From NCBI RefSeq assembly GCF_008017755.1, contig NZ_VRTS01000002.1:372001-436000 (forward strand): DNA of 64,000 bases, given 5' to 3'. Below, piece after piece: positions 20,569-28,466 of the stretch. The notes under the pieces were generated by a model that was not told where the DNA came from, did no database searches, and was given only the letters and a program-made list of their open reading frames with translations. The stretch's first letter is position 1. Each line of letters starts with the position of its first letter. The DNA comes from Alkalisalibacterium limincola. GTDB lineage: Bacteria > Pseudomonadota > Gammaproteobacteria > Xanthomonadales > Xanthomonadaceae. Both the position numbers and the translations under genes were made by a program.

Positions 20569-22316
20569 ATGCGTACCCACTACTGCGGTCTCATCGACGA
20601 GACCTGATCGGCCAGAGCGTCACCCTGTGCGGCTGGGCCGACGTCGCCCGCAACCTGGGCGGGGTGTGCTTCATCGACCTGCGCGACCACGAGGGCATCG
20701 TGCAGGTGGTGGCCGAGCCCGGCCAGGCGGTCTTCGCCCGGGCGGCCGAGGTCGGCTACGAGGACTGCGTGCGCATCACCGGCACCGTGCGGGCCCGCCA
20801 CAGCGTCAACGACAAGCTGCGCTCGGGCCAGGTGGAGATCGTGGCCGAGGCCATCGAGATCCTCAACAAGGCCGACAAGCTGCCGTTCTACGCCCACGAG
20901 AATCCGGGTGAGGACATTCGCCTCAAGTACCGCTACCTCGACATCCGCCGCCCGCAGATGCAGGCGATGCTGCGCAAGCGCAGCGCGCTGGTTCGCGCGC
21001 TGCGCCAGCAGCTCGATGCGGCCGGCTTCCAGGACATCGAGACGCCGATCCTGACCAAGGCCACGCCCGAGGGCGCGCGCGACTACCTGGTGCCCTCGCG
21101 CGTGCATGGCGGCGAGTTCTTCGCACTGCCGCAGTCGCCGCAGCTGTTCAAGCAGCTGCTGATGATGGCGGGCATGGACCGCTACTACCAGATCGCGCGC
21201 TGCTTCCGCGACGAGGACCTGCGCGCGGACCGCCAGCCGGAGTTCACCCAGCTCGACATGGAGTTCGCCTTCGTCGAGGAGCGCGACGTCCAGGACTTCG
21301 TCGAGGACATGATCACCCGGGTGTTCCGCGACGTGCAGGGCGTGGAGCTGCCGACGCCGTTCCCGCGGTTGAGCTACGCCGAGGCGATGCGCCGCTTCGG
21401 TTCGGACAAGCCCGACCTGCGCATCGACCTGGAGCTGGTCGATATCGCCGACCAGGTCAAGGCGTGTGGCTTCAAGGTGTTCACCGACTGGGCCACCCAC
21501 GCCGACGGCCGCGTGGTGGCGCTGCGTGCGCCCGAGGCCGGCTTCTCGCGCAAGCAGATCGACGACTATGCCGCGCATTGCGCCAAGTACGGCGCCAAGG
21601 GCCTGGCCTGGCTTCGCGTGGACGACCTGGCCAAGGGCCGCGAAGGCATCAACTCGCCGATCGCCAAGTTCCTCGACGACGCGACGCTGGATGCGATCGT
21701 CGCGGCGGTGGGGGCGGGCAATGGCGACATCGTGTTCTTCGGTGCCGGCCCGTACAAGACCGTGTGCGACTTCATGGGCGCGCTGCGCCTGAAGCTGGGC
21801 CGTGACCTGGGCCGCGTGTCTAACACCTGGGCGCCGCTGTGGGTCACCGATTTCCCGATGTTCGAGTATGACGAGGAGGCGGCCCGGTACGTCGCGCTGC
21901 ACCACCCGTTCACCGCGCCGTCGATCGACGACGTCGCCGATTTGCGCGCCAACGCAAGGCTGGCGCTGAGCCGTGGCTACGACATGGTGCTCAACGGCAA
22001 CGAGATCGGTGGTGGCTCGATCCGCATCCACCGTCCGGACATGCAGGCGGCGGTGTTCGAGCTGCTCGGCATCGGCGCCGAGGAGGCGCAGGCGAAGTTC
22101 GGCTTCCTGCTCGAGGCGCTGCGCTACGGGGCGCCGCCGCATGGCGGCATCGCCTTCGGCATCGACCGCATCGCCGCGCTGATGGCTGGCACCGAGTCGA
22201 TCCGCGATGTCATCGCGTTCCCGAAGACCGCGTCGGCGCAGTGCCTGCTGACCGACGCGCCGTCGCCGATCGCCGAGGCGCAACTAAAGGAACTCCACGT
22301 CCGCACGATTGACTGA
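20569..22316 (+). CDS. aspS: Aspartyl-tRNA synthetase (frame broken near 20602-20604)
   Basis: AspRS charges tRNA-Asp in the cytoplasm. The N-terminus [12 protein letters not shown] is read from the ATG at 20569, then a TGA appears. One added C near 20603 joins it to [20 protein letters not shown] and gives a normal protein of about 582 residues. Class II motifs are intact: the fRdEdlR motif as [16 protein letters not shown], and [14 protein letters not shown] near the C-terminus. The bacterial insertion (GAD) domain is in the middle. An essential gene cannot plausibly be broken at codon 12, so I read this as a base-call error. Confidence 0.93.
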
Positions 22317-22634
22317 ATGGGTGCATTACCCGACTCGCTTGTCGACTCCGCCCTGATTAGGGCCGCCCATAACTGAAGGTTTCCGGGCGTGCGCGCTCCA
22401 CCAATCCGGGTGTAGTCGAACGATACGAAATGCTGCCGTAACGACTTGGGCAGCTACGTGGGTCGCTGTTACGCATGAGCGAGCCCAACCCTTCGACTGA
22501 CGGGAGATTCTCCGACAGCGCACTGCAGGGCTTTCCGCTAGCGGACCGCCTGGCACGTAGGCACGCTTTTGCTGCCCCGATCGCCTGGCGTTACGCGTCC
22601 GGCCAGGTCGCCCGAGAAGTCGGCGTTCGGGGCG
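22317..22634. other. Gene-poor left edge of the accessory island
   Basis: No convincing gene lies here. The sequence holds GCCCAACCCTTCGA at 22483-22496, which is identical but for one base to the left arm of the attC-like site at 26028 (GCCTAACCCTTCGA). I found no matching right arm nearby. A 76-codon minus ORF in this stretch has no recognisable features. Confidence 0.4.
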
Positions 22635-22953
22635 CTACCCACTGATGGCGAGCGCTTCGGGCGGCACACCTTGCGCCAGTTTCTCGCGCATCCATTTCGG
22701 CGCGGCCGCGCCCCGGCCACGTCTGCTTGGGGTTGTCCGGATTCCGGTACCTCACTTGAGGAAGCTTGCGGCCTGGAGAAGGTCCGAACACCTCCTCGAT
22801 CGTCAGGCCTTCGGCCTGGACGGCTCTCACGAGTTCCGAGCGCACCGTCTCCGCATTCTTTCGGTGTAACTCCCGTTTACGAATCGCGATCTGCGCCTCC
22901 AGGGCCTCGAGCTCGGAGTAGGAGAGGGCATCAATCGGGAAAGGCATGGACAT
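22635..22953 (-). CDS. H-NS histone-family DNA-binding protein (frame broken near 22700-22714)
   Basis: The N-terminal part has a coiled-coil oligomerisation region (LSYSELEALEAQIAIRKREL) and a linker, then the C-terminal DNA-binding motif VRYRNPDNPKQTWPGRGR. The frame then shifts, and another frame gives PKWMREKLAQGVPPEALAIS and stops at 22635, the normal end of Xanthomonadaceae H-NS-like proteins. Two added bases or one removed restores about 106 residues. Such proteins silence AT-rich foreign DNA, which fits the island edge. It may be a real decayed gene or a base-call error. Confidence 0.7.
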
Positions 22954-23219
22954 ACCGGGTGGGGGAGGTGCTTAGAATCTAGCCGGATCCCGCCGCCCTG
23001 TGTACCCGATGCCGCTCGGGCAGCTGGCCATTGTTGAGAGAGGACTAATCTGAGCTCGCTGCTCGGCTTCTAGGTCGTCGCGCGAGTAGCCGCAGTCGAC
23101 CCACAGCAGTCGGTCGCCAAATAGTCGAGTCACTCGACATCGTGCCACCAAGCAGGCCCTCGCTGAGGAGCGTTCAGGTCCAATCGCTCTCCCGGGACCG
23201 GAGTTGAAAGCCGGACACG
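22954..23219. other. Intergenic stretch with possible gene remnant
   Basis: No complete gene is visible. A start-less minus-strand frame around 23040-23110 reads LLWVDCGYSRDDLEAEQRAQ, which looks protein-like and may be the debris of a lost gene. I cannot name it. Confidence 0.3.
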
Positions 23220-24592
23220 TCAGGCTGCCGCGTCGTCGTCCGGCGGCACCAGAATGCTCGTCATCGACCCGAGCGGGTGAAAGTCCGCGACTAGCCTACG
23301 GCAAAGGACCTGACCATCGGGTTGAAGGTGGTGATGCATGGCCGTCGGGAAGTGGCGCGGGTCCAGCGGGTGAACGGCGCGAGGGTTGTGGAAGATGTCC
23401 AGCCCTTCGGACCAGGTTTCTTGGTAGTCCTCGTCGACGGCCATCGCGAAGCGAAACGGTTCGGCTGCGTTCGGATCGGGATTAAAGGCCGTTCCCGTGC
23501 GCACCATCCGCACGCGGCGCGACCCGAAACCGGCTACGTAGCCCAACCGGTTGAACTTGGGCAGGGTCGCGCTGTTGTTGAACAGCACCGCGCTGACGTG
23601 CTCGGCGCCTTCTTGGTCGAAGAAACCGGACGGGATGACTTTGTCGCCCCAGCGATGCTCGGCGACCCGCTGCGGTTCGATTACCAGCTGGCCCTGCGCG
23701 TCGTGGTGCCAATCATGGTCGTAGCCGTATAGGTAGATGCCTAGGCCCGTGCGCGCGCGATCATGGATTGCGGTGCATGGAAGTCTTGAATTGCGAACAA
23801 CAGCGGCCTGCCGGCAACGTGCGGCAGCTCCCAGTACCGGCGGCGCAGCTTCGAGAACAAGGCGCTTCCGAATTTGATCGGCATGTACTGCTTGAGGTAG
23901 GCCGTCGTCTCTTCGGGCGTTTCCGGCTCCGGGGCGGGGACGATCTGGCCGCGTTTGACTGTAGGATTGACCGTCGTGACCTCGATGGCGAGCTCGCCGC
24001 GGCCGTCATTGGCCAGGAAGTCGGGCGCGGCGCCTTGATGCCTCACGACGAAGCCGTTTTCCACCAGCAACGCGAACACGTACAGCTCCAGTAACCGGGC
24101 ATCGAATGCGGTGGACTGAAACTGCTCGACGTAATTGCCGTCGATGTCATCGTGCCAGCGCATCAACGCGCTGATGAGCTCTCGCGCCGGGCTGTAGCCT
24201 TCGCCTTTGCGCAAGATGGCGAAGTGCGGGTGCAGGCGATCCTGCGGCACCTGCAGAGTGAAGAAATCCACGGCCCGGGCGGGCTCATCGCCCTGGCCGC
24301 GCTCGTCCTCCAGCCTGGCCAGCAACCCCGAGGCCTGCTCGTTCAACGCGGTGATCGCGCCCTCGGACATGTCGAAGAATTCCGTGCCGTGGATCCAGCG
24401 GAAGCGCTCGACACTGTCGCGGGCGAGGAACGCCGCCTGATAGTCGCCATCGGTGACGTCGCGCAGCACTAGGCCAAGCAGTCGGCCGTCCTCCGATTCG
24501 TACCACGAATGCTCCTCGATCAACCCCATGGCCGGTCCTAGACGACAGTAGGCGGCCAAGGCATCGAAGCGCGCCAGGCTGATCGGGTGCAT
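23220..24592 (-). CDS. Unknown protein with possible PD-(D/E)XK nuclease fold (frame broken near 23750)
   Basis: The ATG at 24592 has a good GGAGG 8 nt upstream. The first segment, about 280 residues, ends at a TAG in a GC repeat near 23750. Removing two bases or adding one continues it as GLGIYLYGYDHDWHHD through LFNNSATLPKFNRL to 23220, about 456 residues. At about 168-206 the pattern LELYVFALLVENGF, then APDFL, then ELAIEVTTVNP resembles the PD-(D/E)XK core (P190-D191, E204), but with Thr in place of the usual Lys. It has no obvious partner gene. Function is unknown; the nuclease link is inference. Confidence 0.6.
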
Positions 24593-25005
24593 CGAGGAAC
24601 CTCCGTGGTCGAGTTGCATGGGGGGCTGCCGAAGCGGCTGACTGCGACGCGGAGGCATGAGGCGCCGGCGCGAAGCGACGAGGGGCACGCGGCACGGCGT
24701 CTCCGAAGTACGCGCGGTGGTCGCTGCCTACAACGCGTGGACAAGCGCAAACTGCGAGATGTCTTAGTGCTCCTCCAGTTTATCGCCGAATGCCATCCAA
24801 TCGGCAGCGGGGTCACGCTTCCCGTGGAGTTCCTCCGTCAGGCCTGCACGGTCGCGGCCACCGAAACAGGGGGGGTGTTGGTTATCCTGGCCGATGAGAC
24901 ACGTCCAACAGCAGTGCCTACGCCGTTCAAGCCTTCCCGTCTGTCACGGCAATGCCGTCTCACGACTGAAGAACACCAACCCGACCCCTGTTTTCTGTGG
25001 TGGAG
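24593..25005. other. Gene-free region with imperfect inverted repeat
   Basis: No gene is supported. GAAACAGGGGGGGTGTTGG at 24863-24881 and the reverse complement of 24971-24995 (reading GAAAACAGGGGTCGGGTTGG) are imperfect copies in opposite orientation about 88 bp apart. They recall REP-like elements. GTCCAAC at 24903 and GTTAGGT at 25005 match the two ends of the attC consensus, 109 bp apart, but their stems pair poorly. Confidence 0.4.
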
Positions 25006-25509
25006 TTAGGTCTTGCTGGCGCGTTGCGATGCGTGGTCCCAGATCCTCGCGAGGATCTCCATGACGTGCTTCGGATACTCACCGCTGACGTACTCGCAGG
25101 TAAGCGGATTGGCTGTATAGAAGTAGCAGCAGAACTCAACCCAGCTTTCCGTTTTCAGCGGGCCATTGATCTTGAAGACCTTGCTTGACCTAGCCTTGAT
25201 GTGCGCAGGGTTCTTCATCGTCATGTTGAAGTCGGAATCCCGCCGCTGAAAGTATTCCTCTTTTGTGAAGAGCTGGATCGCTTCGTCGAAGTGCCTGAAA
25301 CAATTTGCCGAGAGGTCGACCTCTGCGTGCAGGGACTCTGCTAGCAGATAGCTCGCATTACTGGAGAAGGAGGTAGCCCCTTGCCTTAAGCTTTGGCACT
25401 GAGCCGAACTTCGCCTTCCAGCGGAAACCGCTACGCGGTTCCGCAGAGCTTGGGAGTCTTGCTTTTCAATCTCTTGCCAGTTTTCATTCGCTTTGTATAC
25501 TGAACGCAC
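25006..25509 (-). CDS. Hypothetical protein in the accessory island
   Basis: This ORF of up to 167 codons begins at a GTG at 25509. I do not recognise the family. The C-terminal 110 residues look protein-like, with aromatic and acidic patches (HFDEAIQLFTKEEYFQRR, ESWVEFCCYFYTANPL). The first 45 codons cover a stem-loop of GCGGAAACCGC type and may not be coding, so the start is doubtful. The TAA stop lies inside ACCTAAC (minus strand), which matches an attC left-arm core. GC is clearly lower than in flanking core genes. Confidence 0.45.
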   Translation of the reverse strand: MRSVYKANENWQEIEKQDSQALRNRVAVSAGRRSSAQCQSLRQGATSFSSNASYLLAESLHAEVDLSANCFRHFDEAIQLFTKEEYFQRRDSDFNMTMKNPAHIKARSSKVFKINGPLKTESWVEFCCYFYTANPLTCEYVSGEYPKHVMEILARIWDHASQRASKT

Positions 25510-25623
25510 CGGAACTACCTGGCCTCTTGGAAGACTAAAAGCTTCCCATCGCTTCCGCGCCTCAATGAGGTATCGGCTTCTGTAACTAAAGAAATGTCCC
25601 CATGGAACTTCAAAGGATCACGT

Positions 25624-26022
25624 ATGGAACCCGACTTCCTCGTAATTGAACCGAATGAAAAGACGAATCTGAGTGAATTGGACCTCGAGTTGCTCGCAGC
25701 CAATGGAGACGACGTAAGCGTCTTCCTCGCGGACGAGCCACTCGATGCGTGCTGGAGCATCAACGTTTTCAAAGTTTGCGTAAAAAGCGTTTCGGCCGAA
25801 AAGATCGTTGTCGTCGCGTACCTAGCCGGCAGTCGCATCCTCACCGCGACGCTCACTGCTGAAAAGCCGTGCGTCAAGGTTAAGAAATCGGCGGGCGGAG
25901 ATGCGGCCAGGATCAATGCAGAGATCTGCGCCAACTTCTCGAAGAAGGAAATCAGAACAAAGGGCCGTGTCTGTGCTTCATTCGTCTGCGTCAAGTTCAA
26001 CCAGAAGATTCTGTCGTGGTGA
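25624..26022 (+). CDS. Hypothetical protein, probable cassette gene
   Basis: The 132-residue protein reads from MEPDFLVIEPNEKTNLSELD; an ATG ten codons upstream (25594) is also possible. It is acidic at the N-terminus, with a beta-rich middle (SAEKIVVVAYLAGSRILTATL) and a lysine-rich C-terminal part. I do not recognise it. A longer minus-strand ORF covers the same stretch but lacks protein-like character. An attC-like palindrome begins 5 nt after the stop, as expected of an integron cassette gene. Confidence 0.5.
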   Translation: MEPDFLVIEPNEKTNLSELDLELLAANGDDVSVFLADEPLDACWSINVFKVCVKSVSAEKIVVVAYLAGSRILTATLTAEKPCVKVKKSAGGDAARINAEICANFSKKEIRTKGRVCASFVCVKFNQKILSW

Positions 26023-26027
26023 GAACT

Positions 26028-26095
26028 GCCTAACCCTTCGATCAGCCGGACGTGCTCCGGTAAGCGGGGCCTGCCGGTTATCTTGAAGGCTAGGC
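26028..26095 (+). repeat. attC-like integron recombination site (68 bp)
   Basis: The site runs from GCCTAAC (matches RYYYAAC) to GCTAGGC (one mismatch to GTTRRRY). The outer arms pair with each other in six of seven positions. Inside them, CCTTCGATCAGCCGG pairs imperfectly with CCGGTTATCTTGAAG. Length, arm layout and position directly after a stop codon fit an attC site. Confidence 0.5.
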
Positions 26096-26342
26096 GGAAG
26101 TGTGAGGGTTTCCCCATCGCTGTTTTCGACTGGCCCGATGGGACAATCCGCGGCCAACCGCGACGATGTCTGTACGATGGGCGGCCGCGAATCAGGCACG
26201 GCTTCGCGAACCAGCTGTGATTGGCACTGTTAAGAGCTTGGATAGTGCGTTCGCCTGAAGCGCGCCGTAAGCGCGCGTTCCAGTAGCACCGGCTGGCGCC
26301 AGTGTATCCTCTGAAAGTAGGAAAGGGCACTTGGAGAAGTGT
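26096..26342. other. Gap between two probable cassettes
   Basis: No gene is supported. It holds short inverted repeats, such as one around GCGCGCCGTAAGCGCGC at 26265-26281, and presumably the promoter or leader of the next small ORF. Confidence 0.4.
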
Positions 26343-26597
26343 ATGCTAGACGCAGCAGAAGCAGCAGCAATTGCAACACGTATCAACATGATCGAGACCA
26401 ATTCTTCACCGAGAGTGGCGCATGTTGTATGCAACGTAATCGGACCAAAAATAGCTGACGCAGCAAGCCGCGGTGAGCGTGCCGTAATGGACGTAGTTGG
26501 TGATAAGGATCTGGTTAATGATGTCGTGGCTGCGCTAGCTAGCTTGGGCTACGGCGTTCAGCCGACCACACTCACAACCCTGCACATCAGCTGGTAG
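26343..26597 (+). CDS. Small hypothetical protein, probable cassette gene
   Basis: The 84-residue protein starts at the ATG at 26343 (MLDAAEAAAIATRINM) with GGAGA 6 nt upstream; a TTG at 26331 is possible but covers the ribosome binding site. It is Ala-rich and helical at first, then beta-type (PRVAHVVCNVIG), ending in LTTLHISW. I do not know its function. A near-canonical attC left arm starts 4 nt after its stop. Confidence 0.6.
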   Translation: MLDAAEAAAIATRINMIETNSSPRVAHVVCNVIGPKIADAASRGERAVMDVVGDKDLVNDVVAALASLGYGVQPTTLTTLHISW

Positions 26598-26601
26598 CGT
26601 G

Positions 26602-26626
26602 GCCCAACAATTCATTCGAGCCGACG
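26602..26626 (+). repeat. attC-like left half-site
   Basis: GCCCAACAATTCATTCGAGC followed by CGACG closely resembles the left half of class 1-type attC sites (RYYYAAC core, then AATTCGTTCAAGCCGA-like). It lies 4 nt after the stop of the 84-residue ORF. It runs straight into a truncated coding tail and not into its own right half. Confidence 0.5.
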
Positions 26627-26783
26627 GTATGGCGGGTACGAAGACTTCGATATCGTCCTCGCTGCACCACAAGCGTTCGTCTTGAGCTGCGCGGCAGAAG
26701 CGGAGATCTCCCCCGTGTTTGTCTCCCACGAGTCTATCGAGCAGCACATCCCGCTTTTTGGGGAGCACGCAGGTGCCGGCTAA
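26627..26783 (+). pseudogene. 3' fragment of an unknown cassette gene
   Basis: An open frame without a start codon reads YGGYEDFDIVLAAPQAFVLS onward to the stop at 26783 (GEHAGAG, TAA). It looks protein-like and its stop lies in GGCTAAC. It appears to be the end of a gene whose 5' part was lost by recombination at the preceding attC-like half-site. The family is unknown. Confidence 0.4.
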
Positions 26784-26786
26784 CTT

Positions 26787-26843
26787 CCGTTAGGAGCTTC
26801 CCGTCAACTCTGCCCGAGTGATCTCCTGGCCTTGAGCTTTCTG
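26787..26843 (+). repeat. Copy A of a 57-bp imperfect direct repeat
   Basis: The stretch from CCGTTAGGAGCTTCC through GTCAACTCTGCCCGAG to CTTGAGCTTTCTGG matches 31750-31807 at roughly four of five positions. It directly follows the gene tail above, with attC right-half character (GGCTAACTTCCGTTAGGAGC). A weaker match appears to continue into the GGCTGCTTTTGGCCGACAG sequence at 26869-26887. Confidence 0.55.
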
Positions 26844-27009
26844 GCGGCAGTTAGCGCCTGACTCCACCGGCTGCTTTTGGCCGACAGGCGCATGTCGACC
26901 CGAAGCCGACGTCGAGAGCATTCGAATACTATTGGAGGGGGACCTCCAAGGAGACGTCAGTGCCAGGAATCAAAACAACTGACGAAGCTGCAAACTCGAG
27001 TCAGAGGCC
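26844..27009. other. Leader region of the HEPN-NTPase pair
   Basis: This stretch should hold the promoter of the two-gene operon. A perfect 7-bp hairpin TTGGAGG/CCTCCAA lies at 26932-26949, immediately followed by the GGAG that serves a 17-codon ORF starting at 26960. A possible -10 box TACTAT lies at 26927, without a good -35. Confidence 0.4.
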
Positions 27010-27013
27010 ATGA
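26960..27013 (+). CDS. 17-codon leader ORF overlapping the HEPN gene
   Basis: GTG at 26960 follows AGGAG with 6-nt spacing. The peptide MPGIKTTDEAANSSQRP ends at a TGA that overlaps the ATG of the HEPN gene (ATGA). It could couple translation. Alternatively it may be the true N-terminus of the HEPN protein, split off by one missing base, given the many indels in this sequence. Confidence 0.35.
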   Translation: MPGIKTTDEAANSSQRP

Positions 27014-28419
27014 GCCTGTCAGAGCCGCTTCAGCCCGGTGGTTTTGTGCCCATCGAAGCAAAGTTGACTATTTCTGACGCACGCAGCCCCGTTGTACTGT
27101 CGCAAGGTTCTGCGAAATTGTATTTTCCTAGCGAAACGCTTACTGGAAACGGTGAAATGCTTTTGCGATTTTTGCCGGAGCCGCGATTCTGTATCGAGAC
27201 CAAATTTCAGCGCGCCCAAGACAATAATTTCGAGTACGTGTTCGTGGCTGGGGCTCTCGAATCGACCATGGAATTTGTCTTCGAAGGCCAACGAATTGAC
27301 GGTTTTGCAACTAGACGTCAAGTTGTCAGGCCGGCATCAATCCTGAATTCGAGCGTAAGTAGTATCGAGCTGGACTGGAGCCCCGGCGCCATGCCGTTGT
27401 ATTTTGGCGATATTGATTCCCGGTCCGTTACTTCTGTCATTCTGCACCTGTTTAATTTCCCGAATTTTAGGGGAAACCAGTCTGTACACTTTGGCGCGTC
27501 GTCGTTTGGCGCGCTACTCATTCTAGAGTCTCGGGAGAGTCGCGTTTGGATTCAAGGGCTTCCGCGAGGCGCAACAGGCAGCGCATGGAGGCGAATCAAA
27601 GCTGAAGGTGGTTGCCACCTGACGCATGTTGCCAAGCTGGAGCGAAAGGACTGTGCCGCGCTTACGCTCGCTGAGTTCGAGCTTCAGCGTGAAATGCTTG
27701 CAAGCTTCCTTTCTTTTGTCAAAGGCCGGAATTACTCGTTGGCCTACAATGTCGCGCTCTGTACTGATGGTGTCACAGCATGGCGTAGTTTTGATCACCC
27801 CACCAGCGATCACGAAGTGAACACATGGTTCTCAACAGAGGATGGGAGCCAAGCAGAGATGTTGTTTCCTCTGTTCGAGAAACGATGGAATCTATCTCCC
27901 AATTGGAGAGATTGCTTAAGTACCGCTATCTACTGGTATACGCAAGCGACGACTGAAGGAAGAATGCCCAGCATTGGGGCTGCCATAATATTAACCCAGT
28001 CCGCGTTAGAGCGACTCGCCCACCATCATGCTGTTATTGATCAAAAGGTTCTTTCCGCGGAACAGTTCAATGCGTTACGTGCTTCGGATCGAATACGCAT
28101 GCTGTTGTCTAGCTTAAAAATACCGATCGAAATCACGGAAGATTTGCCGGAAATCAAGCGTTTTAACGAATTAAATAGCGGTTCGAAATTTACCGATGGG
28201 CCGCACGCATTTACGTACATCCGAAATTCGCTCGTCCACCCTGTTGCCAAGCAGGAGATGGAAGATTGTTACATTGATGCTTGGAGGCTAGGTCTCTGGT
28301 ATCTAGAGCTCGCAATTCTTGCGCTATGCGAATACAGCGGGAAATATGAGAATCGCATGATAGGCGAGATGAGTTTCGTGCCATGGTATAAAAAACAGAA
28401 GGCAGGGATAACTTCATGA
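27010..28419 (+). CDS. HEPN-motif protein, candidate defence effector
   Basis: The 469-residue protein is not one I can name. The N-terminal two thirds look beta-rich. The C-terminal part is helical and holds RNSLVH at residues 405-410, an exact R-x4-H motif as in the active site of HEPN RNases, followed by a hydrophobic helix WRLGLWYLELAILALCEYSG, as in abortive-infection HEPN domains. No signal peptide is seen, so it should act in the cytoplasm. A KAP-like NTPase gene follows after 43 nt. GC is well below that of the core genes. An RNA-cutting antiphage role is inference from motif, partner and location. Confidence 0.6.
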   Translation: MSLSEPLQPGGFVPIEAKLTISDARSPVVLSQGSAKLYFPSETLTGNGEMLLRFLPEPRFCIETKFQRAQDNNFEYVFVAGALESTMEFVFEGQRIDGFATRRQVVRPASILNSSVSSIELDWSPGAMPLYFGDIDSRSVTSVILHLFNFPNFRGNQSVHFGASSFGALLILESRESRVWIQGLPRGATGSAWRRIKAEGGCHLTHVAKLERKDCAALTLAEFELQREMLASFLSFVKGRNYSLAYNVALCTDGVTAWRSFDHPTSDHEVNTWFSTEDGSQAEMLFPLFEKRWNLSPNWRDCLSTAIYWYTQATTEGRMPSIGAAIILTQSALERLAHHHAVIDQKVLSAEQFNALRASDRIRMLLSSLKIPIEITEDLPEIKRFNELNSGSKFTDGPHAFTYIRNSLVHPVAKQEMEDCYIDAWRLGLWYLELAILALCEYSGKYENRMIGEMSFVPWYKKQKAGITS

Positions 28420-28466
28420 GGTATGCTTCTCCAGATTGCTCGCTGCGGATTTTCTGTAGAAAATGA
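28416..28466 (+). CDS. 16-codon bridging ORF between the HEPN and NTPase genes
   Basis: The ATG at 28416 overlaps the HEPN stop (ATGA). The peptide MRYASPDCSLRIFCRK ends in a TGA overlapping the NTPase ATG at 28463 (ATGA). It may relay translation between the two genes. If one A is missing from the AAAA at 28460-28463, it is instead the N-terminus of the NTPase. Confidence 0.35.
   Translation: MRYASPDCSLRIFCRK

Noticed and set aside
22503-22596. Full attC site for the H-NS-like gene between 22483 and 22596
   Set aside because: GCCCAAC and GTTACGC could be its ends, but the arms do not pair well and GTTACGC breaks the consensus; only the left half is kept.
25515-26330. 271-codon minus-strand ORF across the 25.6-26.0 kb cassette gene
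   Set aside because: Its peptide is Arg/Ser-rich without protein-like patterning and it covers the attC-like site and intergenic sequence; the plus-strand ORF fits better.
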